Assembly: GCA_016184455.1 (NCBI GenBank)
Contig: JACPCS010000136.1
Coordinates: 29,065 to 93,064 of the forward strand
Length of the DNA stretch: 64,000 nucleotides
Source: Acidobacteriota bacterium
GTDB lineage: Bacteria; Acidobacteriota; Vicinamibacteria; Vicinamibacterales; UBA2999
Reading direction: 5' to 3'
A program made the translations under genes and the position numbers. The notes beneath the pieces are model-generated. The model had not been told where the DNA came from. It saw only the letters and a list, made by a program, of their open reading frames with translations, and made no database searches. The first letter of the stretch is position 1. Every line of letters begins with the position of its first letter. Below are positions 38,201 to 46,318 of the stretch, piece after piece.

Positions 38201-38222
38201 CGTCCGGCTTCAGCCGGATCCG
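38194..38222. repeat. CCGGCTTCAGCCGGA palindromic repeat, copy 3
   Basis: CGTACGTAGCGTCCGGCTTC, then AGCCGGATCC. The same text, with a few changes, occurs at 1250-1279 (inside the M16 signal peptide) and its core at 11813-11830 (inside the kinase pseudogene). It supplies the stop codon of the acyl-CoA synthetase and lies between convergent genes, so it may also act as a terminator. Confidence 0.75.
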
Positions 38223-38229
38223 TGATGCA

Positions 38230-39009
38230 TCAGCTCGCGCCGACCGCCTTCACTTCGACATCGGCTGCGACCAGGGCCTGGCGAATTCGCGCGGCCAGCT
38301 CCGCGGCGCCCGGCGTATCGCCGTGCACGCACAACGTATCGATCGCCAGACGTACGCGGCTGCCATCGATGGCGTCGACGACCCCGTCGCGCACCATGCG
38401 AACCGCGCGCTCGACGACGATCTCCGGATCGTGGATCACCGCTCCAGGCTCGGATCGCGGTACGAGCGTGCCATCGGCCCGGTACGCGCGGTCCGCGAAT
38501 CCCTCGCGCGCCGTCCGCAGCCCGGCGCGCGCACCCGCCGCCACGATCTCCGATCCAGGCAGGCCAAAAAGGATCAGTTCCCGGTCGATCACTACGGCGG
38601 CGCGCGCGACGGCGTCGGCCAGCGCGCGGTCGCGCACGGCCATGTTGAAGAGCGCCCCGTGCGGCTTGACGTGCTGAAGCCGCACACCCTGTGCGGCGCC
38701 GATTGCGGCAAGCGCTCCGACTTGATAGACGACAAAGTCCTCGACGTCGTGCGGCGCCACGTGCAGCTCGCGGCGGCCGAAGCCTTCGAGGTCCGGAAAG
38801 CCGGGGTGTGCGCCAACGGCAACACCGTGCGCCCGCGCGAGCGCCACCGTCGCACGCATCACACCAGGGTCGCCCGCGTGAAAGCCGCATGCGACGTTCG
38901 CTGAGGTGATCGACGGCATCAGCGCCGCATCCGCGTGGGGCGGCGCGTCGGAGCCGGCTACGGTCGCGCTTCGCCCTTCACCGACGTCGGCGTTCAGGTC
39001 GATGCGCAT
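38230..39009 (-). CDS. pxpA: 5-oxoprolinase subunit A (LamB/YcsF family)
   Basis: 259 aa. Family opening IDLNADVGEG, then SANVACGFHAGDPGVM, GAHPGFPDLEGFGRR, LQHVKPHGALFNMA and DTLCVHGDTPGA are all present. PxpA works with PxpB and PxpC in ATP-dependent 5-oxoproline cleavage to glutamate; pxpB and pxpC are not adjacent. Glutamate supply could feed the nearby arginine pathway, which is inference only. Confidence 0.92.
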   Translation of the reverse strand: MRIDLNADVGEGRSATVAGSDAPPHADAALMPSITSANVACGFHAGDPGVMRATVALARAHGVAVGAHPGFPDLEGFGRRELHVAPHDVEDFVVYQVGALAAIGAAQGVRLQHVKPHGALFNMAVRDRALADAVARAAVVIDRELILFGLPGSEIVAAGARAGLRTAREGFADRAYRADGTLVPRSEPGAVIHDPEIVVERAVRMVRDGVVDAIDGSRVRLAIDTLCVHGDTPGAAELAARIRQALVAADVEVKAVGAS

Positions 39010-39225
39010 GCCTCAGGGCCGGACATAGTTGTAATTCTTGCCACATTCCTGAAAGCGGGGCGAGAGCGAAATTGGCCGTATTGCTCGGAAAACGCGCGGC
39101 ACATCGGTTGCCCTGATGGGGTGTGTCGGTCTGTGGTTTACGGCAGAATGCCGTAAACGCTGGGGGGAGCCAGGCCGGCATATCAGGACGGAACGCTGGC
39201 ATCAGCGTCCCGTCCTGTTTATTTT
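39010..39225 (+). ncRNA. Candidate plus-strand non-coding RNA ending in an intrinsic terminator
   Basis: No ORF fits this 216-bp gap, yet its plus strand holds a perfect 10-bp hairpin GTTTACGGCA-gaa-TGCCGTAAAC (39136-39158) and a strong terminator at the end. Flanking genes are both on the minus strand, so a plus-strand terminator here implies an independent transcript. The 5' end and promoter are not obvious. I could not match it to a known RNA family by eye. Confidence 0.4.
39184..39225 (+). terminator. Rho-independent terminator
   Basis: CAGGACGGAACGCTG-gcat-CAGCGTCCCGTCCTG (15-bp stem with one mismatch) followed by TTTATTTT on the plus strand. On the minus strand there is no U-run after the stem, so orientation is plus. 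Confidence 0.8.
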
Positions 39226-40356
39226 CTAGACGCCCGCGCCTTCGGGATACTCGAGCGCCAGCTTCAGCTCGCGCGCCAGCGTGTCGACCGTGGTGCCCTG
39301 CCGCTTCCATGCGCCCTCCGTCTCGAAGCGCTGGTCGCCAATGCGGCGGCCCCACGGCGCGATCACGCGTCCAATCGCGCGGTAGTCGCTGCGGTCGACG
39401 TGCTCCTGGTCGAGGCGACGCACGACGTCGGGCGAGACACGAATAAAGGCACGGAGCGCAGTGGCCGACTTGATGCTGTACTTGCGGCCGCCCCACGCAG
39501 CGCCGAAGACGAGCGACACCTGCTTGAAGTAGTTCACGAAGAACTTCTTTGCATCCTCGCGGAAGTCGGCCGACTTCCGCGGCCCGCCGAACGCATCGCC
39601 GGCGAAGAGCTTCTTCAGCTCCTGCGCGAGCGGCGCCTGCGCCACGCGCCCCCGCCCGACGCCGAGCAGCTTGATCTCGCCGTGCAGCGGCGAGTCCTCC
39701 CGATCGTTGAGCGCGCGCACCACGTCGTGCGCGGCCGCCAGCGACTCGTCGCGGTAGAGCTGCCGGCCCGACAGGCTCACCAGGTGCGACGGATTGAGCC
39801 GCGTGTGCTTGGCGTTGATCGTGACGAACATCTGCACGATATGGTCCTCGGGCAGCCGGTCGAAGATGATGGCGGGTACCGTGAAGTCGTGGCCCCGCAT
39901 GTTGTCGATATCCGCGTGCAGCGCGAGCAGGCGGTGCTGGCCGTCGATCGCACGGAGGATCCCTTCGCGCTCGGGCACTTTGAGCCGGCCCACCACGGAC
40001 CCTGCCTCGACCGGCTCGAACGTGAGTTTCTCGTCGCAGGAGATGATCACGGCGCCGGGGATCGACGGCAGGTCGCGCGCCTGGCGGCACTGCTCGTAGT
40101 ACTGCATGAGTTCGTCGATCTTTCGCCGGATGATCTGGCGCTGGTAGGCCCTCTCGCTTGCAGCGATCCGCCGTTCGAGCAAATCCCAGTTCACCTTCGA
40201 TGGGACTTTTTTCGCGGCGCCACGGACCGGCTGCGCCGCCTCGCCGTAGCTCAACACCTCGAAGCGAACCAGCTTGTCGATGTCCTCGGCGGTCAGCGAG
40301 GCCTGGTAGAACTGCACGCCGAACTGCTGCATTCGAATGGCAGCAACGTTTATCAT
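39226..40356 (-). CDS. DGQHR-domain protein (DndB/DpdB-like), orphan
   Basis: 376 aa. Contains ILRAIDGQHRLLALHADI, the defining DGQHR motif of the DndB group, followed by VPAIIFDRLPEDHIVQMFVT and INAKHTRLNPSHLV, both typical. DndB regulates phosphorothioation genes and relatives occur in 7-deazaguanine DNA modification and other defence loci. No dnd, dpd or restriction genes are beside it. It may be a stand-alone housekeeping or regulatory member. A divergent DUF5916 gene shares the upstream region. Confidence 0.85.
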   Translation of the reverse strand: MINVAAIRMQQFGVQFYQASLTAEDIDKLVRFEVLSYGEAAQPVRGAAKKVPSKVNWDLLERRIAASERAYQRQIIRRKIDELMQYYEQCRQARDLPSIPGAVIISCDEKLTFEPVEAGSVVGRLKVPEREGILRAIDGQHRLLALHADIDNMRGHDFTVPAIIFDRLPEDHIVQMFVTINAKHTRLNPSHLVSLSGRQLYRDESLAAAHDVVRALNDREDSPLHGEIKLLGVGRGRVAQAPLAQELKKLFAGDAFGGPRKSADFREDAKKFFVNYFKQVSLVFGAAWGGRKYSIKSATALRAFIRVSPDVVRRLDQEHVDRSDYRAIGRVIAPWGRRIGDQRFETEGAWKRQGTTVDTLARELKLALEYPEGAGV

Positions 40357-40516
40357 GTGGGGTCCTCTCCGGCTCCCGCGAAGGGGTGCAAGGAAGACGC
40401 GAATTGTATCGGCCTGTCGTCCCCTTCCTCAACCCGTTTTTTCGGTTTTTGTTCGAAATTCGGGAGGGCGAGTGTGGCCCGGTCAGTATATCTGGCGTCG
40501 GCACAAGGAGTTACGC

Positions 40517-42802
40517 ATGGTCGGTTTCCGTGCCACTTCACGCGCAGTGGCACTCGTCCTCCTCGGCACCCCGCTCGGCTTCGTCTCGGACGCGGCGGCT
40601 CAGCAGAGCAACCCACCGCAGAACTCCGCCCGAACGGCATCGGTCAATGCGGCCGACATCGATTACGACACGGCGCATCTGGAGCGGCGGCTCGAGGCCG
40701 TCCGCGCCAGCGGCCCGATTACGCTCGACGGCACGCTCGATGAACCGTCATGGGCGAGCGCACCACTGGCCGCGCATTTCATCCAGAACGACCCGCGCGA
40801 AGGCGAGCCGGCGACGTATGACACCGAGGTCCGCGTCCTCTACGACGACGAGGCGATCTACTTCGGCGTGTTCGCGCGCGACGAGGAGCCGGGCCGCCTG
40901 ACGGTCACCGACCTGAAGAAGGACTTCAACACCAACAACAGCGACGGCTTCCGCATCGTCCTCGACACGTTCCACGACGCGCGGAACGGCTACACGTTCG
41001 CCACCAATCCCGGCGGCGCCAGGTACGACGCCCAGATGGCGAACGAGGGGCGCGAGCGCAACGCCGACTGGGACGGCATCTGGGACGTCGCGACGCGCGT
41101 GGCGGAGACGGGATGGTACGCCGAGATCCGGATTCCGTTCCGGACGCTGAAGTTCGAGACCCGCGACATGCAGACCTGGGGCGTCAACTTCGAGCGCAAG
41201 CTGCGCCGCGTCAATGAGGACAGCTACTGGTCGCCCGTGCCCCGCATCTACGATCTGGACCGCGTGTCGATGGCCGGCACGATCGAGGGGCTGCGCGGCG
41301 TCCGTCCGGGCATGAACCTCCGCTTCAAGCCGTACGCCGCGACGACCTCCAGCGCGCTCGCCGGCCGCCCGACGACCCGCGAATTCGACGCGGGACTCGA
41401 CGTGAAGTACGGCGTGACGAGCGGGCTCGTGTGGGACTTCACCGCCAACACCGACTTCTCGCAGGTCGAGGCCGACGAGCAGCAGATCAACCTCACGCGC
41501 TTCAGCCTGTTCTTTCCCGAGAAGCGCGATTTCTTCCTGGAGAACTCGGGCATCTTTCAGTTCGGCACCAACGCCGGCCAGTTCGGCGGGGGCGGCCAGG
41601 GCGGCGGGGGCGGCGGCGGCCGTGAGATGCGGCTCTTCTTCAGCCGGCGAATCGGCCTCTCCGATGCCGGCGAGCCGATTCCGATCCTCGGCGGCACCCG
41701 GCTGACCGGCCGGCAGGGCGCCTACTCAATGGGCGTGATCAACATTCAGCAGCGCGAGACCGACACGGTCTCGGCCGCCAACTTCACGGCGCTGCGGCTG
41801 CGGCGCGACATTCTCGCCAACTCCGATATCGGCGCGGTCTTCCTCAACAAGGAACGGAACGGGCCGCTCTTCAACCGCGTTGCCGGTGTCGATGCGAATT
41901 TCCGCTTCGGCGATCTCAGCATCAACGCGTATCTCGCGAAATCGTTCTCTCCGGGAACGGCGGCCCCGCACACGGGCAACGAACTGGCCAGCCGCGCCGG
42001 CTTCAACTACCAGAGCCGGACGTGGCAGGCGCAGGCGGGCCACAGCGGCATCGGCGACCGGTTCAACGACGAGATGGGCTTCGTCCCGCGCTGGGGCATC
42101 CACAACTACGACGGCCGCATCGGCCGGCAGATCCGGCCGCAGGCGGTCTCGAAGTGGCTGCGCCAGATGCAGCCGCATTTCGAGTTCGACATCTTCACGC
42201 GGCAGCACGACGGCATGCTCGACACCTCCTACAACGGGTACCACTGGAACTTCAACTTCCAGGACGGCTCGAACGCGGAGATCGGCTTCAATCCGATGAT
42301 CGAGGACGTGCCCGAGGCGTTCACCATCAACAGCGCCACGCGTACGCAGGTCAACACCGGACGCTACGAGTTCACCGAGTACTTCGCGTTCTGGAGGACG
42401 AACGAGGCGGCGATGCTGTCGTTCAACACGCGCTATGCCGTCGGCGACTTCTACGACGGGTACCGACGTCAGCTGAACTTCGGGCCGTCTGTACGGATGA
42501 CGGAGAAGTTCAACGCGTCGGTCAACCTGCAGCTGAACGACATCTCGCTGTCGACGGGCTCGTTCATTTCCAAGCTCGTGACCACGCGCGTGAACTACAA
42601 CTTCAACACGAAGATGTTCTTCAACGCGCTGGTCCAGTACAACAGCGACAACCGCCAGTGGACGTCGAACCTGCGCTTCAACATCATCCACCGGCCGCTC
42701 AGCGACTTTTACCTGGTCTACAACGAGCGGCGCGACGAGCGGAGCGGCATCCTGCTGAGCCGCGCGGTGATCGCCAAGATGACCTATCTGATGGCGTTTT
42801 GA
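40517..42802 (+). CDS. DUF5916 outer-membrane barrel protein with CBM9-like N-terminal domain
   Basis: 761 aa from ATG 40517 with AAGGAG six bases upstream; the ORF-track start is earlier. Signal peptide ending VSDAAAQQ. Residues ~50-240 resemble family-9 carbohydrate-binding domains (PITLDGTLDEPSWASAPLAA; IYFGVFARDEEPGRL). The remainder is the DUF5916 barrel (TANTDFSQVEADEQQINLTR; FFPEKRDFFLENSGIFQFG), ending in aromatic Phe as expected for BAM-inserted proteins. A Gly-rich loop (GGGGQGGGGGGG) sits in the barrel. Possibly glycan or other large-substrate uptake, unproven. Confidence 0.85.
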   Translation: MVGFRATSRAVALVLLGTPLGFVSDAAAQQSNPPQNSARTASVNAADIDYDTAHLERRLEAVRASGPITLDGTLDEPSWASAPLAAHFIQNDPREGEPATYDTEVRVLYDDEAIYFGVFARDEEPGRLTVTDLKKDFNTNNSDGFRIVLDTFHDARNGYTFATNPGGARYDAQMANEGRERNADWDGIWDVATRVAETGWYAEIRIPFRTLKFETRDMQTWGVNFERKLRRVNEDSYWSPVPRIYDLDRVSMAGTIEGLRGVRPGMNLRFKPYAATTSSALAGRPTTREFDAGLDVKYGVTSGLVWDFTANTDFSQVEADEQQINLTRFSLFFPEKRDFFLENSGIFQFGTNAGQFGGGGQGGGGGGGREMRLFFSRRIGLSDAGEPIPILGGTRLTGRQGAYSMGVINIQQRETDTVSAANFTALRLRRDILANSDIGAVFLNKERNGPLFNRVAGVDANFRFGDLSINAYLAKSFSPGTAAPHTGNELASRAGFNYQSRTWQAQAGHSGIGDRFNDEMGFVPRWGIHNYDGRIGRQIRPQAVSKWLRQMQPHFEFDIFTRQHDGMLDTSYNGYHWNFNFQDGSNAEIGFNPMIEDVPEAFTINSATRTQVNTGRYEFTEYFAFWRTNEAAMLSFNTRYAVGDFYDGYRRQLNFGPSVRMTEKFNASVNLQLNDISLSTGSFISKLVTTRVNYNFNTKMFFNALVQYNSDNRQWTSNLRFNIIHRPLSDFYLVYNERRDERSGILLSRAVIAKMTYLMAF

Positions 42803-42811
42803 ACCACGACG

Positions 42812-42855
42812 GTCCCAGCGCGGCGGAGCCGCAACCACACATGCCGCGCTGGGAC
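42812..42855. terminator. Hairpin after the DUF5916 gene
   Basis: Perfect 12-bp stem GTCCCAGCGCGG / CCGCGCTGGGAC with a 20-nt loop, starting ten bases after the DUF5916 stop. No U-tract, so termination is possible but not certain. Confidence 0.45.
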
Positions 42856-42878
42856 CTCGGACCAGCGCTGGCACGAAC

Positions 42879-42940
42879 GTGACACTAACGCGCTCGCAGC
42901 TGTTTTGCCAAACAAACAAACTTCAGCGCGTTAGTGTCAC
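42879..42940. repeat. Perfect 16-bp inverted repeat around a 30-nt AT-rich spacer
   Basis: GTGACACTAACGCGCT (42879-42894) and AGCGCGTTAGTGTCAC (42925-42940) flank a spacer containing CAAACAAACAAAC. It overlaps the stop codon of the acyltransferase gene on the minus strand. Resembles the ends of a very small MITE or a strong hairpin between convergent genes. Confidence 0.7.
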
Positions 42941-44052
42941 GAAGACCACGAAAGGCTCTTTTCCGTAACGTCTTTCGTGACCTTCGTGAACTTCGTGGTT
43001 CGTACGTGTTCTTTGATCTTCACGAGCCCGAACAGCAACGCGCTGAGCAGGATGAATCCGAGATAGGCCTGCTCGAGCGGCAGCCGCCGGTGCAGCGCCA
43101 TGCTGACCACGCCGTAGGCCATTTCGACGTGGATCCAATAGACGAAGAGCGACGAGCGGCCGTACTCGCACAGCCATGAGCGGCCGCTCATGCCGTTCCA
43201 CGCGTACGCGAGCGGAATGAGCACCATCACGGCGCCGAGGCGCATGAAGAAGAACGTCGGCGAGCTGGTCCAGAAATTCGTCACCGCATAGATCGGCGGC
43301 AGGAGCGAGGCGAGGTAGCCCCCGAGCACCAGTGCGGCGCCTGCGAGGCCAAGACCGGCCGCGATCCGACGTTCCTCGCGAGTATCGCGTGCGCTGTCGA
43401 GCCACAGCCCGGCCGCCGCGCCTGCGAACACGAACCCCGCCCACGGCAGTAGCGTGAACGTGGTCACGTTCGGTGCGGGCCGAAGGTACGCCTCGATCGG
43501 ACCGGGCAGCACGGCGACCCACTCGGCCGCGCGGACGATCGGTGTGACCATGGCCGCCGCCACGGCAGCCGCCGCGAGCGGGATCCCCCGCGACCATCGG
43601 CCGCGGCCGGCGCCCCAGAGCACCGCGGCGAGGATCATCGCCACGCCCATCACGTTGAGGATGTCGACCTTGAGCAGCGTGCGCGCCGGGCCCGCACTGA
43701 TCAGCCAGGACTGCAGGCGGAAGAGGAACGCGAGGCCGAAGATCTGCCAGCCACGCCGACGAGCCAGTGCGGCCACCTCGCGTGGAGATCGGCCGCGTCG
43801 CATGCGCGTCCCGGCCGCAAGCGCGAGCGCCACGCCGGCCAGGAAGAGAAAGATCGGCGTACCCGCGAGCCCGCCGACGAACGAGATCCAGTGGTAGGCG
43901 GTGCGCGTACGGTCGGCCGGCGCGGTCCACGCGTCGATGACGTGCCCCTCGATCATGATGAGCACGCCGACGCCGCGCAGCCAGTCGAGATATCCCTTCC
44001 GCTCGGGCGATGCACCGGCCGCGGCCTGCCCGGAGCGAAGTGGAGACGTCAC
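42937..44052 (-). CDS. Multi-pass membrane acyltransferase (DUF1624/HGSNAT-like)
   Basis: 371 aa from GTG 44052 (GTGA overlap with osmC). Opens ERKGYLDWLRGVGVLIMIEG with a conserved Asp-Arg and a membrane His (GHVIDAW), then about ten hydrophobic helices, as in heparan-alpha-glucosaminide N-acetyltransferase relatives that acylate sugars across the membrane. The last ~22 residues (VRTTKFTKVTKDVTEKSLSW) are encoded by a microrepeat of the word CTTCGTGAACTTCGTGG and do not look like family sequence. Substrate unknown. Confidence 0.75.
   Translation of the reverse strand: MTSPLRSGQAAAGASPERKGYLDWLRGVGVLIMIEGHVIDAWTAPADRTRTAYHWISFVGGLAGTPIFLFLAGVALALAAGTRMRRGRSPREVAALARRRGWQIFGLAFLFRLQSWLISAGPARTLLKVDILNVMGVAMILAAVLWGAGRGRWSRGIPLAAAAVAAAMVTPIVRAAEWVAVLPGPIEAYLRPAPNVTTFTLLPWAGFVFAGAAAGLWLDSARDTREERRIAAGLGLAGAALVLGGYLASLLPPIYAVTNFWTSSPTFFFMRLGAVMVLIPLAYAWNGMSGRSWLCEYGRSSLFVYWIHVEMAYGVVSMALHRRLPLEQAYLGFILLSALLFGLVKIKEHVRTTKFTKVTKDVTEKSLSWSS
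42941..43008. repeat. Microrepeat coding the acyltransferase tail (word TTCGTGACCTTCGTGAAC)
   Basis: AAGACCACGAAAGG, TCTTTCGTGACCTTCGTGAA and CTTCGTGGTTCG form degenerate direct and inverted words. Same style as the intergenic spacers but read as protein (TTKFTKVTKD). Confidence 0.55.
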
Positions 44053-44456
44053 GGGTGCACGTCGAAGGCCGTGGTGAACACGATATCGGGGCGCATCGAA
44101 TGCCACACCGAGCAGTATTTGTCGCGCGAGAGCGCAATCGCACGCTCGACCGCCTCGGGCGGCACCGCCCCTGAGATATGAAAGTGCAGCGTAAGACGGA
44201 CGAAGCGGCGGGGCGGCTCGGGCGCGCGCTCACCCGTGAGGGCGACGCGCAGGCCCGTCAGCGGATGCCGCCCCTTGCGGAGGATGTCGACCACGTCGGC
44301 GGCCATGCAGCCGGCCAGGCCGAACGCCGCCAGCTGCATCGGCGAAGGACCCGCCGCGCCGTCGGCGTCCACCACGAGAGCCGTCGACCCGCTCGTGGCG
44401 CCGAAGCGGAGACCATCGGTCCAGAGCAGCTCGGCGACGAGGGGAGGTTTGGACAA
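44049..44456 (-). CDS. OsmC/Ohr family protein
   Basis: 135 aa from TTG 44456 (LSKPPLVAELLWTDGLRFGA). PSPMQLAAFGLAGCMAADVV holds the first redox Cys, and the second lies in SRDKYCSVWHSM; both peroxidatic cysteines of the OsmC fold are present. It would reduce organic hydroperoxides with thiol reductants, though many OsmC relatives of this YhfA-like type are uncharacterised. Lies in the FTR1-OsmC-acyltransferase operon; pairing with iron uptake fits peroxide protection. Confidence 0.82.
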   Translation of the reverse strand: MSKPPLVAELLWTDGLRFGATSGSTALVVDADGAAGPSPMQLAAFGLAGCMAADVVDILRKGRHPLTGLRVALTGERAPEPPRRFVRLTLHFHISGAVPPEAVERAIALSRDKYCSVWHSMRPDIVFTTAFDVHP

Positions 44457-44458
44457 CG

Positions 44459-45241
44459 TCAGCGCGCGACGGTCTGCATCGGCGGCGCCGCCTTCTTGCC
44501 GCCGCCCCGCAGGCCGGCGACGATGAGCCACACCGTCGGCAGCGCCACGAGCATGTAGGTCAGATACTGCCCGTATCGGCCGTCCGGTCCGTAGGGCTCG
44601 GTCGCCCAGTGCAGCGGCTCGCTGTACGGAAAGATGTTCGCCTCGGTCAGCTCGTGGAAGCCGTAGATGAGCAGCTGCACGACGAAGACGCCAAGGAAGA
44701 CCGCCGTCACCTGGAAGAACAGCGCCAGGTTGATCCGGTGGCCGTAGCGCGACCAGAGCCACGCGACGGCGGCGGCGCACAGCGTGCCGGCGGCCGCACC
44801 GACAATCACATCCGCCGCGCGGATCTGAAAGAGCAGCGTCCCCATCAGCATCGCCGTTTCCATCCCTTCGCGCGTGATCATCAGCAGCGTGAAGACGAAG
44901 ACGCCCAGCAACGCCTGCGCGCCGGTCTGCAGCGCCGACTGCTCGAGGCGCGCCTCGATCTCGCGCTTCATCCGGCGCGCGTGGCGCCACATATGGACGA
45001 TGAGCGACGTGACGAGCACGGCGGCGGCCACAGCCAGCACCCCTTCCCAGAGCGCCTGGTTCGAGGCGCGCTGCAGGAGTATGCCGGCACCGATGCTCAC
45101 GAGGATGGAGACGCCGATGCCCCAGTGGACCGCGGGGACGAGTTGATGCCGGCCGGTCTTGCGCAGATACGCAAGGCTGATGGCGACGATGAGAAAGGCC
45201 TCGAGCCCTTCGCGCAGCGTGATGACGAATGCCTGGAGCAT
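44459..45241 (-). CDS. FTR1-family high-affinity iron permease
   Basis: 260 aa from ATG 45241, preferred because TGAGG lies six bases upstream. Seven hydrophobic helices carry the two REGLE-type iron motifs, ITLREGLEAFLIVAI and LLMITREGMETAMLMG, each with acidic ligands. FTR1/EfeU takes up ferric iron after ferroxidation; no EfeO/EfeB-like partner is adjacent, so the multicopper oxidase 38 kb away is a possible but unproven ferroxidase. A Fur-like site lies upstream. Confidence 0.9.
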   Translation of the reverse strand: MLQAFVITLREGLEAFLIVAISLAYLRKTGRHQLVPAVHWGIGVSILVSIGAGILLQRASNQALWEGVLAVAAAVLVTSLIVHMWRHARRMKREIEARLEQSALQTGAQALLGVFVFTLLMITREGMETAMLMGTLLFQIRAADVIVGAAAGTLCAAAVAWLWSRYGHRINLALFFQVTAVFLGVFVVQLLIYGFHELTEANIFPYSEPLHWATEPYGPDGRYGQYLTYMLVALPTVWLIVAGLRGGGKKAAPPMQTVAR

Positions 45242-45256
45242 ACGGAACCTCAAAAA

Positions 45257-45271
45257 TGAGAATGAGTCGCA
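45257..45271 (-). promoter_or_regulatory. Possible Fur box upstream of FTR1
   Basis: TGAGAATGAGTCGCA matches the left half of the 7-1-7 Fur consensus (TGAtAAT) well and the right half partly. Located 15-30 bp before the FTR1 start, where repression would be effective. Confidence 0.4.
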
Positions 45272-45310
45272 ATACTAACATGGGTATATAACATCGCGCA
45301 GAGGGTTTCC

Positions 45311-46267
45311 ATGCGCAATAAGGCGAAGGCACTTGTCGTCGTGGCCGGCTCTCTCGTGATCGGGGCCGCGGCCGCAGGACAGGCCCCCGGAGGCAGACAG
45401 GGGGGCCCGACCGCCGATCCGAGCCGAGTGCTCACGTCGCCCGATATTCCGGGCGTCGTCAAGGGCGGCACGAAGGTCGAGTTCATTCGGGCCGGCTTCA
45501 ACGGCACCGAAGGGGTCATCGCGATGCCGGACGGCGGTGTCCTGTTCACCGAACAGGACGCGGACAAGGTCATTCGTATCGATCCGGCCGGCAACATTTC
45601 GACGTACCTGGAGAACACGAACCGCACGATCGGGCTCGCCTACGATCCGAAAGGACGGCTGATCGGCACGCAGTCACGGGACCCGAAAGTGGCGGCCCTC
45701 CACCCGACGCGCACGGTCCTGGCCGACGCGTTCGAGGGCCAGCCGCTCGTGCGTCCCAACGACCTGGTCATCGACCGGAAGGGCGGCATCTACTTCACCG
45801 ATCCGATTCCAGGCGCGAACCGGTTCCGCGAGCCGCCGCCCGGGCGCAAGCCGCTGCTCTTTTACATCACGCCGGGAGGACGGCTGACGAAGCTGACCGA
45901 GGCGATCGAGGCGCCCAACGGCGTGCAGCTCAGCCCCGACGAGAAGACGCTCTACGCGACCAACGGCACGCACATCGTCGCCTTCGACGTGCAGCCGGAC
46001 GGCAGCGTGCGGAACCCGCGGAAGTTCGCCGACAGCCGGGGCGACGGCCTCGCGGTCGACACTGCCGGACGGCTCTACGCGGCCGTGGCAGCGGGCATCA
46101 ACGTCATCAGCCCGCAGGGCCAGATTCTCGGGACGATCCCGACGCCGATCGGGATGCAGAGCGCGGGGTTTGCGGGGGGCGACAAGCGGACGCTCTTCGC
46201 CGTGGGCCGCGGCGCGGCCTACAAGGTGGCGATGATCGCGGAAGGGATCAGATCTCGGGCGAAGTAG
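45311..46267 (+). CDS. Secreted SMP-30/gluconolactonase-like beta-propeller protein
   Basis: 318 aa. Signal peptide (KALVVVAGSLVIGAAAAGQ) followed by the SMP-30/LRE propeller: GTEGVIAMPDGGVLFTEQDA, LVRPNDLVIDRKGGIYFTDP, EAPNGVQLSPDEKTLYATNG and RGDGLAVDTAGRLYAA. The metal ligands Glu, Asn and Asp sit in those segments. Family enzymes hydrolyse sugar lactones or related esters. AGAGGG is the ribosome site. Divergent from FTR1. Confidence 0.88.
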   Translation: MRNKAKALVVVAGSLVIGAAAAGQAPGGRQGGPTADPSRVLTSPDIPGVVKGGTKVEFIRAGFNGTEGVIAMPDGGVLFTEQDADKVIRIDPAGNISTYLENTNRTIGLAYDPKGRLIGTQSRDPKVAALHPTRTVLADAFEGQPLVRPNDLVIDRKGGIYFTDPIPGANRFREPPPGRKPLLFYITPGGRLTKLTEAIEAPNGVQLSPDEKTLYATNGTHIVAFDVQPDGSVRNPRKFADSRGDGLAVDTAGRLYAAVAAGINVISPQGQILGTIPTPIGMQSAGFAGGDKRTLFAVGRGAAYKVAMIAEGIRSRAK

Positions 46268-46268
46268 G

Positions 46269-46310
46269 CCGGGTCTCGCGGCGGTCGTGATCGAGCCGCC
46301 GCAGACCCGG
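46269..46310. terminator. Hairpin between convergent genes
   Basis: CCGGGTCT-c-GCGGCGG pairs with CCGCCGC-AGACCCGG around a 10-nt loop, with a single bulge. It lies between the SMP-30 stop and the convergent methyltransferase gene. No U-tract. Confidence 0.5.
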
Positions 46311-46318
46311 CGCGAACG

